Positions 41,852-41,906 of a stretch of 41,906 nt of DNA are shown one piece after another. Origin of the DNA: UBA1361 sp041656375 (GTDB lineage Bacteria > Bacillota_I > Bacilli_A > RFN20 > CAG-826); contig CAYPGR010000009.1 of NCBI GenBank assembly GCA_964410505.1, positions 1-41,906 on the forward strand, written 5' to 3'. Under the pieces are notes generated by a model. That model worked only from the letters and a program-made list of their open reading frames with translations, ran no database searches and was not told the DNA's origin. The number at the start of each line of letters is the position of its first letter. Position 1 is the stretch's first letter. The position numbers and the translations under genes were made by a program.

Positions 41852-41906
<55 letters not shown>

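Overview
The window looks like a chromosomal segment of a low-GC, wall-poor or Mollicutes-related member of the Bacilli (Acholeplasmatales/Izemoplasmatales/RF39-like or Erysipelotrichales-like). The evidence is the Gram-positive gene set (ECF vitamin transporter, folC-folT, rplM-rpsI, YebC of the YeeN type), strong AGGAGG-type ribosome binding sites, lipoproteins instead of periplasmic proteins, and extended -10 promoters of the form TGnTATAAT. TGA serves as a true stop (ends of the sigma-factor gene and of ecfA2), so the code is the standard bacterial one and not the Mycoplasma code. The genus assignment is inference.

Layout: 1-8730 is an accessory island. It starts with a decayed IS3-family copy running off the left edge. 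Next come two adjacent cytosine-5 DNA methyltransferases and two paralogous HNH nucleases in one tight block, then a 223-residue protein with a HEPN-like RNxxxH motif. A decayed IS21 element (istA/istB with three single-base frameshifts) closes the island. The block is a candidate restriction-modification system with paired enzymes for an asymmetric site.

8796-17202 holds a large anchored subtilisin-like protease, an ArsB/NhaD-superfamily transporter, a small conserved unknown protein and, on the minus strand, an ECF sigma factor / membrane anti-sigma candidate / His- and Asp-rich lipoprotein operon. 17358-19893 is a lysine riboswitch controlling a complete amino-acid ABC importer, which names the likely substrate. 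19978-31650 is mostly housekeeping and cell-surface genes: acetate transporter family, aldo/keto reductase, GtrA, secreted endonuclease I lipoprotein, O-antigen-ligase-like protein, a NagB homologue with altered active-site residues, CBS-nitroreductase fusion, flavodoxin-fold reductase, galE, lysophospholipase-like hydrolase, smpB, folC and folT.

Between folT and a GH13 glucosidase lies an isolated 39-codon gene with a strong ribosome binding site, a TTGACA box and a perfect palindrome. 33744-37575 is an overlapping operon: dCMP deaminase, ecfA1, ecfA2, ecfT, truA. yebC, a Bax-inhibitor-like membrane protein, rplM-rpsI behind a probable L13 leader, a convergent amidohydrolase and a truncated tRNA-Ile(GAT) complete the window.

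The folate S component and the ECF module belong together functionally although 2.5 kb apart; folC would trap the imported folate as polyglutamate.
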